Both the position numbers and the translations under genes were made by a program. Positions 41,723-51,829 of a DNA stretch of 64,000 nucleotides are shown in pieces. The stretch's first letter is position 1, and every line of letters starts with the position of its first letter. This stretch comes from Chitinophagales bacterium (GTDB lineage Bacteria; Bacteroidota; Bacteroidia; Chitinophagales; UBA10324): the NCBI GenBank assembly GCA_025057275.1, contig JANWXQ010000065.1, forward strand, positions 1-64,000, written 5' to 3'. A model generated the notes under the pieces. That model was given only the letters and a program-made list of their open reading frames with translations, was not told the DNA's origin and made no database searches.

Positions 41723-44404
41723 CTACAATTTGCGTCGTACTTCTTCCTCCTCAAAGGCTTCGATGACGTCGCCTTCCTTGATGTCGTTGTAATTTTTTAT
41801 TGCCAGCCCGCATTCCTGTCCGCTGACCACCTCGCGGACGTCGTCTTTGAAGCGTTTCAGCGAGGCCAGTTCGCCGGTGAATACGACAATACCGTCGCGC
41901 ACTACGCGCACTTTGTTGCTGCGCTGAATTTTTCCTTCCGTCACCTGACATCCGGCTACGGTTCCAACCTTCTTAATACGGAACACCTGACGCACTTCAG
42001 CCGTACCGATAAATTTTTCTACTATATGCGGCTCCAGCATGCCTTCCATGGCATCGGTGAGCTCTTCCACCATGTGGTAGATGACGGAATACAGGCGGAT
42101 ATCAATTTTTTCCTTTTCCGCCAGTTGCCGGGCCTGCGGTGACGGACGCACCTGAAAGCCTATGATCACGGCATCGGAAGTTGCGGCCAGATTGACGTCG
42201 TTTTCGGTAATCTGCCCTACGGCCTGGTGGATGACCTTGATGTTGATTTCAGGCGTGGACAGCTTGGCCAGGGCATCGGTAATGGCCTGCATGGAACCGT
42301 CAAAATCTGCCTTGACGATTACGTTCAGCTCTTTGAAATTACCCAGGGCACGGCGTCGGCCGATTTCTTCCAGCGTAATATGCTTGCGGGTGCGCAACCC
42401 CTGTTCACGCAGGATCTGCTGCCGCCGCTGCGCCAGATCCCTGGCCGGCTGCTCCGAATCAAACACCTTAAACTTTTCGCCGGCTTGCGGCAATCCTTCC
42501 AGCCCCAGCACCTGCACCGGCGTGGAGGGCCCTGCTGCATCAATGCGGTGGCCGCGTTCGTTGAACATGTTGCGCACCCGCCCGAACTGGGCACCGGCAA
42601 CCAGAATGTCCCCAATGTGCAGGGTGCCGTTTTGCACCAGCAGATTAGCCACATAACCCTTGCCACGGTCTTTGGTGGCTTCAATTACTGTGCCCGTAGC
42701 GTTGCGGTGGGGATTGGCTTTCAGATCCAACAGTTCCGCTTCCAGCAAAATTTTTTCCAGCAACTCATGAACGCCCTGACCCGTTTTGGCCGAAATCTCC
42801 TGCGATTGATACTTACCTCCCCATTCCTCTACGAGCAGGTTCATATCGGCCAGCTGCTGACGTATGCGTTCGGGCGAGGCTCCCGGTTTGTCCACCTTGT
42901 TTAAGGCAAAAATGATGGGGACTCCGGCCGCCTGGGCATGGCTAATGGCTTCCTTGGTCTGCGGCATGACACCGTCGTCGGCGGCAATTACAATGACGGC
43001 CACATCGGTCAGCTTGGCACCCCGGGCGCGCATGGCGGTGAACGCTTCGTGACCGGGAGTATCCAGAAATGTCAGCTTCTTTTGGTTCTCCAGGGTTACT
43101 TCGTAAGCGCCGATGTGCTGGGTAATGCCCCCCTTTTCTCCGGCCACGACATTGGTCTGACGGATAAAATCCAACAGCGAGGTTTTGCCGTGATCCACGT
43201 GACCCATTATGGTTACTACAGGAGGCCTGGGCACCAACAGGGCCGGATCATCCAGCTGCTCCTCATCTTCCATTCTGGTTTGTTCTTCAAAAGAAATGAA
43301 CTGGACATTGCGGCCGTATTCTGCAGCGATCAGTTCGATCAGGACGGCTTCCAGCCTCTGGTTGATGGAAACAACCTGTCCCAGGTTCAGACATTTTTGT
43401 AAGATTTCATTAGCGGGCACATTGAGCAATTCCCCCAGCTCTCTGGGCGAAACAAATTCTGTAACCTGAAGGATTTCACCCTCCTGCCCGCCAGTCTTCT
43501 GGTTTTCGGATAATGCCCGTTGGGGTGCGCTGCTTGGCTTTTGGCGGGTCTTGATGCCTTTGGCTTTGGGCTGCGGCGCCATGCGCGACCTGATCTCGCG
43601 GATGCGTTCGGCTGTTGACTTTTCCGGTGTTTCCGGCGCTTTTTCTTTCAGCGGTTGCTGACGCCGCTGTACATCGCCATCGGTGCGCAACGGCGGTCGC
43701 TCCGTTATGGGTCGGTCAGTTTTGTTGGTATAGATGCGTGTACGCGGCCGGCGCCCGGCGGGGGCTTCCCGGGTAACTTCTTCTGCAGGTTTGGTGCGCT
43801 GGGGCTTTTCGGTGGGAAGGTTTACAGTACCCAGTAACTTGACTCCGGGAAGCTGAGTTGGTTTACGGGAAATTTTCTCGGGTTGAGGAGGTGCTTCGGC
43901 GGTGTGGGTTTCTTCCGCTTTAGGTTCGGCATCCTTCGTTTCGATTGGGGGGGCCGGCGCTTCTGCGACGGATTTTTCTTCCGGGGCAGTCGTCTTTTTA
44001 GCGGTTCGGCGCCGTCCTGAGGTTACCGCTTCCAGCTTATCGGGATCCACCTTGTCAACAACCCGTGGGCCCTCTACCTTCACGGTAGAAGTAGCGATCT
44101 TTTGTGCCGGCTTTTCCGCAGCCGGAGTGGCAGAAGCAGAAGGTTTAACCGCAGGGGTCTCGCGTGGCTTTTCTTTTTCTACACGGCTATTGAGCCCGAT
44201 TTGAGTGGCCTTTTCCTTTTCGTGACGGTCTTTGCTGAATTTTTTGAGCAGATATTCATAGGCAGCAGCAGAAATTTTTGCGCTGTGCTGTTTTTTTTCA
44301 GGCTGCAGCCCCACCTTTTCCAGCTCCTCATACAGATGGAGATAGCTGACATTTAGCTCTTTGGCTACTGCCTGAAGGCGCAATTCTCGTACTTCCTGTT
44401 CCAT
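41723..44404 (-). CDS. infB: Translation initiation factor IF-2
   Basis: [77 protein letters not shown]; low-complexity N-terminus. Confidence 0.98.
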   Translation of the reverse strand: MEQEVRELRLQAVAKELNVSYLHLYEELEKVGLQPEKKQHSAKISAAAYEYLLKKFSKDRHEKEKATQIGLNSRVEKEKPRETPAVKPSASATPAAEKPAQKIATSTVKVEGPRVVDKVDPDKLEAVTSGRRRTAKKTTAPEEKSVAEAPAPPIETKDAEPKAEETHTAEAPPQPEKISRKPTQLPGVKLLGTVNLPTEKPQRTKPAEEVTREAPAGRRPRTRIYTNKTDRPITERPPLRTDGDVQRRQQPLKEKAPETPEKSTAERIREIRSRMAPQPKAKGIKTRQKPSSAPQRALSENQKTGGQEGEILQVTEFVSPRELGELLNVPANEILQKCLNLGQVVSINQRLEAVLIELIAAEYGRNVQFISFEEQTRMEDEEQLDDPALLVPRPPVVTIMGHVDHGKTSLLDFIRQTNVVAGEKGGITQHIGAYEVTLENQKKLTFLDTPGHEAFTAMRARGAKLTDVAVIVIAADDGVMPQTKEAISHAQAAGVPIIFALNKVDKPGASPERIRQQLADMNLLVEEWGGKYQSQEISAKTGQGVHELLEKILLEAELLDLKANPHRNATGTVIEATKDRGKGYVANLLVQNGTLHIGDILVAGAQFGRVRNMFNERGHRIDAAGPSTPVQVLGLEGLPQAGEKFKVFDSEQPARDLAQRRQQILREQGLRTRKHITLEEIGRRRALGNFKELNVIVKADFDGSMQAITDALAKLSTPEINIKVIHQAVGQITENDVNLAATSDAVIIGFQVRPSPQARQLAEKEKIDIRLYSVIYHMVEELTDAMEGMLEPHIVEKFIGTAEVRQVFRIKKVGTVAGCQVTEGKIQRSNKVRVVRDGIVVFTGELASLKRFKDDVREVVSGQECGLAIKNYNDIKEGDVIEAFEEEEVRRKL

Positions 44405-44456
44405 AGTTTCTGCTCTGCCTGCCGGTCATCCGGAAAGACTTCCGTAAACCTGCAGG

Positions 44457-45788
44457 CTAATTGTCAACGGTTTGGGCTGAAGCATCCTGTTGCGGTGCTT
44501 CATCGGTCGGTTTGGGCACTGGCTGTCCTGCATCCTGTCCTTCACTTTCAAATTCAGCCTGCAAAATTCGGATAACCTCGTCAACGGTTTCTTCTTCCAG
44601 GTCAGCACGGCGTGCAATTTCGTCGCGGCTCAGCGCAAGCACGCTGCGGGCCGTGTCGCAACCAATGCTGCGCAACTGGTCAATGATCCAGGGCTCTATT
44701 TCATCGGCAAACTCCTTGAGATCGATGTCGTACTCGGCTTCACCGCCTTCCGATTCACGGAACACATCCAGCGTATAGCCGGTGAGCTTACTGGCCAGCC
44801 GGATGTTTACCCCTCCCTTGCCGATGGCCAGGGAGATTTGATCGGGTTTCAGATAAACAATGGCCCGTTTGTTGGCTTCATCAATTTCCATAGAGCTGAT
44901 CTTGGCCGGAGCCAGCGCACGGGTGATGAACAATTGGGTGTTGTTGGTGTAGTTGATGACATCGATGTTTTCGTTGCGCAGTTCCTTGACGATGCCGTGA
45001 ATGCGTGAACCGCGCATACCCACACAGGCACCTACAGGATCCACACGGTCGTCATAAGATTCCACGGCCACCTTGGCGCGCTCGCCGGGTTCGCGGGCAA
45101 TGCGGCGGATGCTGATCAGGCCATCAAATATTTCAGGAACCTCTTTTTCCATGAGTTTGGCCAGAAAGCGCGGATCGGTTCGTGAAACCACAATCAGCGG
45201 CTGGTTGCTGTTCATTTCCACCGATTTCACCACAGCACGCACCGTGTCGCCTTTGCGGAACAGGTCGGTGGGAATCTGTTCGCTTTTAGGCATTACCAGT
45301 TCATTGCCTTCATCATCCAGCAGCAAAATTTCCCTTCGCCAGATCTGATAAACTTCGCCGGTGATGATTTCCCCTTCTTTTTCCTTGTACTTGCGCAGCA
45401 CTTCATCGCGCTCCAGCTCGGCAATGCGGCTGGCCAGGGTTTGCTTGGCAGTAAGAATGTTGCGGCGGCCGAATTCCTTTAAAATGTCCACCGGCTCCAT
45501 AACTTCTTCGCCTAATTGGTAATCGGGTTCAATGGTTTGGGCTTCAGTAAGTCCGATTTGGGTATTGGCATCGGTCAGTTGATCATCTTCTACGATTAAT
45601 CTGCGTCGCCACACTTCCAGGTCGCCTTTTTCGGCATTGACGATGATGTCAAAGTTTTCATCGGTGCCGTATTTGCGGCGCAGAAGGGTGCGAAACATAT
45701 CCTCAATGAGCTTCATCAGCTTGATGCGGTCTATGTTTTTGACGTTTATGAATTCGCCGAAAACATCAACTAAGGACTGATGGTTCAT
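44457..45788 (-). CDS. nusA: Transcription termination/antitermination protein NusA
   Basis: VGACVGMRGSRIHGIVKELRNENIDVINYTN, LAIGKGGVNIRLASKLTGY. Confidence 0.97.
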   Translation of the reverse strand: MNHQSLVDVFGEFINVKNIDRIKLMKLIEDMFRTLLRRKYGTDENFDIIVNAEKGDLEVWRRRLIVEDDQLTDANTQIGLTEAQTIEPDYQLGEEVMEPVDILKEFGRRNILTAKQTLASRIAELERDEVLRKYKEKEGEIITGEVYQIWRREILLLDDEGNELVMPKSEQIPTDLFRKGDTVRAVVKSVEMNSNQPLIVVSRTDPRFLAKLMEKEVPEIFDGLISIRRIAREPGERAKVAVESYDDRVDPVGACVGMRGSRIHGIVKELRNENIDVINYTNNTQLFITRALAPAKISSMEIDEANKRAIVYLKPDQISLAIGKGGVNIRLASKLTGYTLDVFRESEGGEAEYDIDLKEFADEIEPWIIDQLRSIGCDTARSVLALSRDEIARRADLEEETVDEVIRILQAEFESEGQDAGQPVPKPTDEAPQQDASAQTVDN

Positions 45789-45799
45789 GTTTTTTCGGT

Positions 45800-46285
45800 T
45801 TAGAAGTTAATGACAACAAGCGTTGATTTGATGTTCACAAACGGCAATTCGGTTTGCCGGACGATGTTTTGCTTTTTTTCGCGGATGGTTTCTTCCAAAA
45901 TGACCTTATCCTCATCAACGTAAAGCAGCACACCCCGTTTTTTTTCACCACTGTAAAGCACGACATCTACCGAACGGCCGATGTTTTTGCGGAACTGGCG
46001 CAAAACCCGCAGCGGCTGATCCAGGCCGGGCGATGAGACTTCCAGGGCATAACGGCTGGTAAACGAAAAGGCCTCATCCAACCGCCGCACCAGACTGCGG
46101 TTGATGCGCGCACAATCCTCAATGGTGATGTGCGGGTCGCGGTCTACAAACACCTGTACCTTATCGGTCCGGATCCGCAGATCCACCAGATACGCATCCA
46201 GCTCGTCCAGCACTTCTGCAATAACGGTCCGAATGCGCTGCTCGTCACTTGCGTTTAGCATGCCGTTAAACAAAAGAGGGGACAT
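45800..46285 (-). CDS. rimP: Ribosome maturation factor RimP
   Basis: RIRTVIAEVLDELDAYLVDLRI, ITIEDCARINRSLVRRLDE, YALEVSSPGLDQPLR; alternative start at 46261 (MLNASDEQ). Confidence 0.92.
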   Translation of the reverse strand: MSPLLFNGMLNASDEQRIRTVIAEVLDELDAYLVDLRIRTDKVQVFVDRDPHITIEDCARINRSLVRRLDEAFSFTSRYALEVSSPGLDQPLRVLRQFRKNIGRSVDVVLYSGEKKRGVLLYVDEDKVILEETIREKKQNIVRQTELPFVNIKSTLVVINF

Positions 46286-46302
46286 TGGCCAGTCCCCTCT
46301 TT
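46273..46302 (-). terminator. 11-bp perfect hairpin with T-rich 3' flank between serS and rimP: terminator or attenuator
   Basis: Minus strand AAAGAGGGGAC-TGGCCAAT-GTCCCCTCTTT followed by TGTTTAAC. Confidence 0.6.
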
Positions 46303-46315
46303 ACCGGAACAGCAG

Positions 46316-46323
46316 CAAAGATA
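46316..46323 (-). promoter_or_regulatory. Putative -7 box (TATCTTTG) upstream of rimP
   Basis: + strand CAAAGATA; exact TAnnTTTG on the minus strand. Confidence 0.45.
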
Positions 46324-46344
46324 CGGCAAATAGCTGAAGTAACG

Positions 46345-47616
46345 TCAACGAATCGTATCAAATCCGGCGTAGGGATGCAAACAAGCGGGAAGGCGAATGC
46401 CTTCCGGGCCCTGGTTGTTTTCCAGCAGGGTGGCTACGATGCGCGGCAGGGCCAAAGCGCTGCCATTCAGTGTATGGGCCGGATGCGTTTTACCGCTTTT
46501 ATCGCGGTAGCGCAATTTCATGCGCAGGCTTTGAAAGGTTTCAAAGTTGGAAATGCTGCTGACCTCCAGCCAGCGCTGTTGAGCTCCGCAATACACCTCC
46601 ACATCATAGGTAAGCGCTGAAGCGAAGCTCATGTCGCCTCCGCACAACTTGATAATGCGATAGGGTAACTCCAATTGCTGAACCAGCCGTTCCACCTGAT
46701 CCACCATTTCTTCCAGGGCGCTGTAGCTACGTTCGGGATGATCAATGCGCACAATCTCCACCTTGTCAAACTGATGCAGACGATTCAACCCCCTGACATC
46801 CTTTCCATAGGAGCCGGCTTCGCGCCGGAAACAGGCCGAATAGGCCGTCAGTTTGATGGGTAAATCCTGCTCTTCCACAATCACGTCCCGGTAGATGTTG
46901 GTCAGGGGAACCTCTGCCGTGGGTATCAGGTACAGTTCATCGGCATTGACGTAATACATCTGCTGATCCTTATCGGGCAACTGACCTGTGCCAAAAGCCG
47001 TATCGGCATTTACCAACAGGGGCGGTTCGTATTCAGTGTAGCCGGCGGCAACTGCCTGGTCCAGAAAAAAATTGATCAGTGCCCGTTGCAGTCTGGCTCC
47101 GGCGCCGCAGTAAAACGGAAAGCCGGCACCAGTGACCTTGTTGCCTGCCTCAAAGTCAATGAGTCCATAGTGCGCAGCCAGATCCCAGTGGGGCAAAGCA
47201 TGCTGGGACAATTGAGGCATGGTGCCTCCGGATCGCACCACCACATTATCGGCAGCCGTCTTCCCGTCGGGCACCGCATCGGCAGGTAGGTTCGGCAAGC
47301 GAACCAGCAGTTCATGAATGATGGCTTCTTGCTGCTGCAACTGATGCTCCAAATCCTGTACCTGCTGCTTAAGGGCAGTGCTTTGCTGCTTGAGCTCGTC
47401 TGCTTCCGCCTTCCTTCCCTGAGCCATCAGCTGACCAACCTGTCGGGAGAGCTGGTTAACCTGAGCCAGCAACTGGTCGCGGCGTGTTTGGCCGGCCCGA
47501 CGTTCGCTGTCGTGCTGCAGGACCTGCTCCACCACCGGCCGCGCATCAAAGTGCTTTCTGGCCAGCTTTTGGATAACCAGCTCGGGATTGCTGCGGATAA
47601 GCGGCAGTCCTAACAT
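46345..47616 (-). CDS. serS: Seryl-tRNA synthetase
   Basis: LIRSNPELVIQKLARKHFD; QMYYVNADELYLIPTAEVPLTNIYRDVI; CFRREAGSYGKDVRGLNRLHQFDKVEIV; start trimmed to MLGLPLIRSNP. Confidence 0.96.
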   Translation of the reverse strand: MLGLPLIRSNPELVIQKLARKHFDARPVVEQVLQHDSERRAGQTRRDQLLAQVNQLSRQVGQLMAQGRKAEADELKQQSTALKQQVQDLEHQLQQQEAIIHELLVRLPNLPADAVPDGKTAADNVVVRSGGTMPQLSQHALPHWDLAAHYGLIDFEAGNKVTGAGFPFYCGAGARLQRALINFFLDQAVAAGYTEYEPPLLVNADTAFGTGQLPDKDQQMYYVNADELYLIPTAEVPLTNIYRDVIVEEQDLPIKLTAYSACFRREAGSYGKDVRGLNRLHQFDKVEIVRIDHPERSYSALEEMVDQVERLVQQLELPYRIIKLCGGDMSFASALTYDVEVYCGAQQRWLEVSSISNFETFQSLRMKLRYRDKSGKTHPAHTLNGSALALPRIVATLLENNQGPEGIRLPACLHPYAGFDTIR

Positions 47617-47632
47617 CAGCAAAAATTTCGCG

Positions 47633-47640
47633 CAAAGATA
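47633..47640 (-). promoter_or_regulatory. Putative -7 box (TATCTTTG) for serS
   Basis: + strand CAAAGATA 16 nt before the serS start. Confidence 0.45.
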
Positions 47641-47723
47641 GGAGCGGGTATCAACGAGGCGGGATGCCGCAAAGGCTGCAGGGGCGATCACAACGGCTGT
47701 AAGGCCAGATGCTGTTCCTGAAC

Positions 47724-47731
47724 TATTTTTG
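47724..47731 (+). promoter_or_regulatory. Putative -7 box (TATTTTTG) in the serS/MarC intergenic region
   Basis: Exact TAnnTTTG match about 150 nt upstream of the MarC-family gene. Confidence 0.35.
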
Positions 47732-47885
47732 CACCGTGAGCTGCAACATTCCGATTGCCCATATTGCCTGCGGCCTCAGTTGACGGCGTCACCCTCGCTC
47801 CCCGGAGCGAAACAATTTCCCTTTTGTTTTTAATGGTTTAACCGGCCTGCCGGAAGATTGCGGCGGCCAAAAAATAGCTTCATCC

Positions 47886-48446
47886 ATGATCACACTTAAT
47901 GGAGTGCTCAGCGTTGCCCTGACCTTGTTTTTGGTCATTGATGTGATGGGCAACGTGCCTTATATCCTTAACATTCGTCAGAAAACCGGCCCGCTCAACC
48001 CCACAGCCATCGTGTTGTTTTCCGCATTGCTGCTGCTTCTGTTCACCTTTTTCGGGGAATCGTTGCTGCGGCTGCTGGGCATTGACGTTAGCTCCTTTGC
48101 CCTGGCCGGCTCCGTGGTTTTGCTGTTGCTGGCACTGGAAATGATTCTGGGAATATCCATTTTTCAGATTGAAGGCAGCGAGCGATCGGGAGGCATTGTG
48201 CCGGTAGCCTTTCCGCTGCTGGTGGGTGTGGGTACGCTGACCACCGTCATTGCCCTGCGCACCCAACACCGTCTTGGCGACTTGCTGGGCGGCATCGCCA
48301 TCAACCTGCTCATCATCTATGTGGTGCTGCTTGCCCTGGATTGGCTGGACCGCAAACTGGGGCCTCAGGTGCTGATTGTATTAAAAAAATTTTTCGGCAT
48401 CCTGCTGCTGGCCATCGCCGTGCAGTTGTTCCGCACCTACGCTTAA
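47886..48446 (+). CDS. MarC family integral membrane protein
   Basis: LFLVIDVMGNVPYIL, AGSVVLLLLALEMI, VPVAFPLLVGVGTLTTVIAL. Confidence 0.82.
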   Translation: MITLNGVLSVALTLFLVIDVMGNVPYILNIRQKTGPLNPTAIVLFSALLLLLFTFFGESLLRLLGIDVSSFALAGSVVLLLLALEMILGISIFQIEGSERSGGIVPVAFPLLVGVGTLTTVIALRTQHRLGDLLGGIAINLLIIYVVLLALDWLDRKLGPQVLIVLKKFFGILLLAIAVQLFRTYA

Positions 48447-48452
48447 AAGGAG

Positions 48453-48854
48453 TCAGTAGCGGTCCTGGCACAACTCCACCAAAACGCCGTTGCAGTCCTT
48501 GGGATGTACGAAACAAACCCATTTGTTGTCTGCACCGGCACGCGGCTCGTCACTGAGCAAGGTAAAGCCAGCCTGCTTCAGCCGTTGCATTTCGGCACGG
48601 ATGTCGCCCACGGCAAACGCCACATGATGCAGCCCTTCGCCGCGGCGCTCCAGGTAACGCGCAATAACGCTTTGCGGATCGGTGGCCTCAAGCAATTCCA
48701 CCTTGCTTTCACCCATCCGGAAAAACGATGTGGTCACCCGCTCCGATTCCACCGTTTCGCGTTTGTATGGACCGGCGCCCAGAAGGCGCTCAAAAACTGC
48801 TTCTGCTTCCCTGAGGTTGCGTACGGCTATGCCCAGGTGTTCAATCTTGTTCAT
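48453..48854 (-). CDS. mce: Methylmalonyl-CoA epimerase
   Basis: MNKIEHLGIAVRNLREAEAVFERLLG, RRGEGLHHVAFAVGDIRAEMQRLKQAGF, FVHPKDCNGVLVELCQ. Confidence 0.93.
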   Translation of the reverse strand: MNKIEHLGIAVRNLREAEAVFERLLGAGPYKRETVESERVTTSFFRMGESKVELLEATDPQSVIARYLERRGEGLHHVAFAVGDIRAEMQRLKQAGFTLLSDEPRAGADNKWVCFVHPKDCNGVLVELCQDRY

Positions 48855-48910
48855 CGGGTTTGAGGTTTAGGGTGAAACAGTAAAAAATTTTTTTTGCGGT
48901 TTTCATAAAA

Positions 48911-48923
48911 TAGAATCATTCTA
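48911..48923. promoter_or_regulatory. Fur/PerR-like inverted repeat upstream of iscS
   Basis: TAGAATcATTCTA, perfect 6-1-6 inverted repeat. Confidence 0.45.
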
Positions 48924-48940
48924 AACAGGCATTTATTTAG

Positions 48941-48948
48941 TAGCTTTG
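48941..48948 (+). promoter_or_regulatory. Putative -7 box (TAGCTTTG) for iscSUA
   Basis: Exact TAnnTTTG match 23 nt before the iscS ATG. Confidence 0.5.
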
Positions 48949-48971
48949 CTGGGTAAGCTCAAAGTTAGACG

Positions 48972-50186
48972 ATGAAATTCCCCATCTACCTGGACAACAG
49001 CGCCACAACGCCTGTGGATCCGCGTGTGCTCGAGGCTATGCTGCCGTACTTCAAAGAAAAATTCGGCAATGCCTCCAGCCGTTCCCATTCCTTTGGCTGG
49101 ATTGCCGAAGAAGCAGTGGACTATGCCCGAGAGCAGGTGGCGCGGCTGATTCAGGCCGACCCCAAAGAAATCATCTTCACCTCTGGTGCCACCGAATCCA
49201 ACAACCTGGCGCTGAAGGGCGTGTTCGAAATGTACCAAAGTAAGGGCAACCACATCATCACCGTGGTCACCGAACACAAATGCGTTCTGGAAGCGGCCCG
49301 TCACTTGGAACGTCAGGGAGCTGAAATCACCTACCTGCCCGTTAATTCCAAAGGGGAAATTGACCTTAGCCAGCTTGAAGACGCCATCCGGCCCACCACG
49401 GTGCTGATTTCGGTTATGTATGCCAACAACGAAATCGGTGTCATTCATCCCATCCGAGAAATCAGCGCCATAGCCGAGCGCCATGGTGTGCTGCTGCACA
49501 CCGATGCCACCCAGGCAGCCGGCAAGGTTCCGATCGACGTGAAAAAGGAGGGCATCCATTTGCTGAGCATGAGTGCCCATAAAATGTACGGACCCAAGGG
49601 AGTAGGTTGCCTCTACGTGCGGCGGCGTAACCCGCGGGTGAAGGTAACGGCTCAGATGGATGGCGGCGGACATGAGCGGGGTATGCGAAGCGGCACCCTG
49701 AATGTGCCCGGTATCGTGGGCTTTGGTGCAGCTTGTGAAATATGCAGCCGCGAAATGAAACAGGAAGCCGAACGGCTCAGCTACCTGCGCAATAAGCTGG
49801 AAATTGCCCTGCTGCAAATTGAAGAAGTCGCCCTGAACGGAAGCACGGAAAACCGCCTGCCCCACCTGACCAACCTCAGTTTCAAATGGGTGGAAGGTGA
49901 AGGGCTGATGATGGCGTTCAACAAAGACATTGCCGTGTCCAGCGGCAGCGCCTGTACTTCAGCATCGTTGGAACCCAGCTATGTGCTGAAGGCATTGGGT
50001 CTGGGCGACGAACTGGCTCATTCGTCTATCCGGTTTTCCCTGGGTCGGTTCAATACCGAAGAAGAAATTGATTACACCATTGAGCGGGTTACCGATGCCG
50101 TACAGCGACTTCGTGAAATGAGCCCGCTCTGGGAAATGTATAAAGAAGGCATTGATTTAAAAACCGTTGAATTTCGTCCTCATTAA
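48972..50186 (+). CDS. iscS: Cysteine desulfurase IscS
   Basis: [81 protein letters not shown]. Confidence 0.97.
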   Translation: MKFPIYLDNSATTPVDPRVLEAMLPYFKEKFGNASSRSHSFGWIAEEAVDYAREQVARLIQADPKEIIFTSGATESNNLALKGVFEMYQSKGNHIITVVTEHKCVLEAARHLERQGAEITYLPVNSKGEIDLSQLEDAIRPTTVLISVMYANNEIGVIHPIREISAIAERHGVLLHTDATQAAGKVPIDVKKEGIHLLSMSAHKMYGPKGVGCLYVRRRNPRVKVTAQMDGGGHERGMRSGTLNVPGIVGFGAACEICSREMKQEAERLSYLRNKLEIALLQIEEVALNGSTENRLPHLTNLSFKWVEGEGLMMAFNKDIAVSSGSACTSASLEPSYVLKALGLGDELAHSSIRFSLGRFNTEEEIDYTIERVTDAVQRLREMSPLWEMYKEGIDLKTVEFRPH

Positions 50187-50210
50187 TTACCTTAAAAAAT
50201 CCTTAGCGCC

Positions 50211-50642
50211 ATGGCTTACAGTAAAAAAGTTTTGGATCATTACGAAAACCCCCGCAACGTCGGCACGTTGGACAAAAACAAGATCAACGTAGGCACCGGG
50301 CTGGTCGGTGCACCGGAATGCGGCGACGTGATGCGCCTCCAGATCGAAGTGGATCCCGAAACCCAGCGCATTATTGACGCCAAATTCAAAACCTTTGGAT
50401 GCGGTTCGGCTATAGCTTCTTCCTCTTTAGCCACTGAATGGATCATCGGCAAAACGGTAGATGAAGCCATGCAGCTGAATAACATGGATATCGTGGAAGA
50501 ACTGGCCCTCCCGCCCGTTAAAATCCATTGTAGCGTGCTGGCTGAAGATGCCGTCAAGGCCGCCATCAACGACTACCGGGTCAAGAACGGCTTACCGCCC
50601 ATTGCTGTAGAAGAACCTGCCAGCCAAAACGTCAATAACTGA
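50211..50642 (+). CDS. iscU: Fe-S cluster scaffold IscU
   Basis: MAYSKKVLDHYENPRNVG, VGAPECGDVMRLQI, KTFGCGSAIASSSLATEW, LPPVKIHCSVLAEDA. Confidence 0.97.
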   Translation: MAYSKKVLDHYENPRNVGTLDKNKINVGTGLVGAPECGDVMRLQIEVDPETQRIIDAKFKTFGCGSAIASSSLATEWIIGKTVDEAMQLNNMDIVEELALPPVKIHCSVLAEDAVKAAINDYRVKNGLPPIAVEEPASQNVNN

Positions 50643-50665
50643 CCGGTTGGTTTGTTTTTTGCAGC

Positions 50666-51004
50666 GTGGACCTTGAAATGATTACCATCAGCGAAAAAGC
50701 CAAAAACAAGGTGCTAAGCCTGGCCCGGGAAGCCGGCCTGGCGGATGATTGGTTTTTGCGCATCAGCGTGGTGGGAGGTGGCTGCTCCGGGTTGTCGTAC
50801 AAGATGGATTTCGACACCGAACAAAAAAAGGACGATCAGCTTTTTGAGGATAAAGGCGTTCGGTTAGTCTGCGATCTGAAATCGTTTCTGTACTTGTGCG
50901 GCACCGAACTGGATTTTAGTGATGGCCTCAACGGAAAAGGCTTTCATTTCATCAACCCGAATGCCACCCGCACCTGTGGTTGCGGCGAAAGCTTTGCCGT
51001 TTAA
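50666..51004 (+). CDS. iscA: A-type Fe-S carrier (IscA/SufA/ErpA family)
   Basis: ISVVGGGCSGLSYKMDF and NPNATRTCGCGESF carry the conserved Cys residues. Confidence 0.9.
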   Translation: MDLEMITISEKAKNKVLSLAREAGLADDWFLRISVVGGGCSGLSYKMDFDTEQKKDDQLFEDKGVRLVCDLKSFLYLCGTELDFSDGLNGKGFHFINPNATRTCGCGESFAV

Positions 51005-51780
51005 GCGATTTGCCGCTCGGCAAGCATAATAAGGCGCGGCGAAGTGGGCTCCTGGTAAGGGTCCAGATCATAGGAACCATAAACGGCTTGCAGCTTCAGG
51101 CCGCTTTTTTTGAACCACTTTTCAAAATCGCTTAACGTATACGCCTGCACGCGCTCGGTAAACTGCCGCGGCTTTGCTCCCGTTTCGTGAATGGTGATTT
51201 CCTTTACAATTACCGGCCTGCTGCCCTGCTCGAAGCGGCGCCGTATCGTAAAGGCCACATCTCCCCTATGCACCACCTCTTCACTGATTAGGGTTTTCCG
51301 CACATAATGCACATTTAAAAAGTCGATCACCAGCTTGCCGCCATCCTTCAGGGCCAGGATCATGTTGCGAAGCGCGCGGGCATTTTCGGTATCGGAAGAA
51401 AAATAGCCGAAGCTGGTAAACAGGTTAAAAACGGCATCGTAGTAGTTCACGTGCAGCAACTGCCTCATGTCGTGGAGGAAAAATGCCAGGCGGGGGCCGG
51501 CATACTGCCGGGCACGAGCGATGTTTTCGGCGGAAAGGTCAATACCGGTTACCTCAAAACCATAAGCGGCTAGAACGCGGGCATGCCGGCCATCGCCGCA
51601 ACCCACATCCAGGATACGGGCCGTGGCCGGCAGGTTCAATAGCGGCAGGAGCTGGTCAATAAAACGAGCTGCTTCCTGCTCATCCCGGTGAGCATACAGC
51701 ATGCGATAGTAAGGGGTACCGAACCAGTGCTCATACCAAGGAGGCGATTTGGAGTTTGTCGGAACAGGAGTCATGGACAT
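51001..51780 (-). CDS. Class I SAM-dependent methyltransferase
   Basis: ARILDVGCGDGRHARVLAAYGFEVTGIDLSAENIARA. Confidence 0.88.
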   Translation of the reverse strand: MSMTPVPTNSKSPPWYEHWFGTPYYRMLYAHRDEQEAARFIDQLLPLLNLPATARILDVGCGDGRHARVLAAYGFEVTGIDLSAENIARARQYAGPRLAFFLHDMRQLLHVNYYDAVFNLFTSFGYFSSDTENARALRNMILALKDGGKLVIDFLNVHYVRKTLISEEVVHRGDVAFTIRRRFEQGSRPVIVKEITIHETGAKPRQFTERVQAYTLSDFEKWFKKSGLKLQAVYGSYDLDPYQEPTSPRLIMLAERQIA

Positions 51781-51797
51781 TGGGGTAAAGAAAAAAG

Positions 51798-51829
51798 TTG
51801 CACCAAAGCAATACTATTGCGCGGTGCAA
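51798..51829. repeat. 32-nt composite inverted repeat in a divergent intergenic region
   Basis: TTGCACC-aaa-GCAAT-act-ATTGC-gc-GGTGCAA: nested 7-bp and 5-bp arms. Confidence 0.6.

Noticed and set aside
48933-49865. 310-aa minus-strand ORF
   Set aside because: Antisense to iscS.
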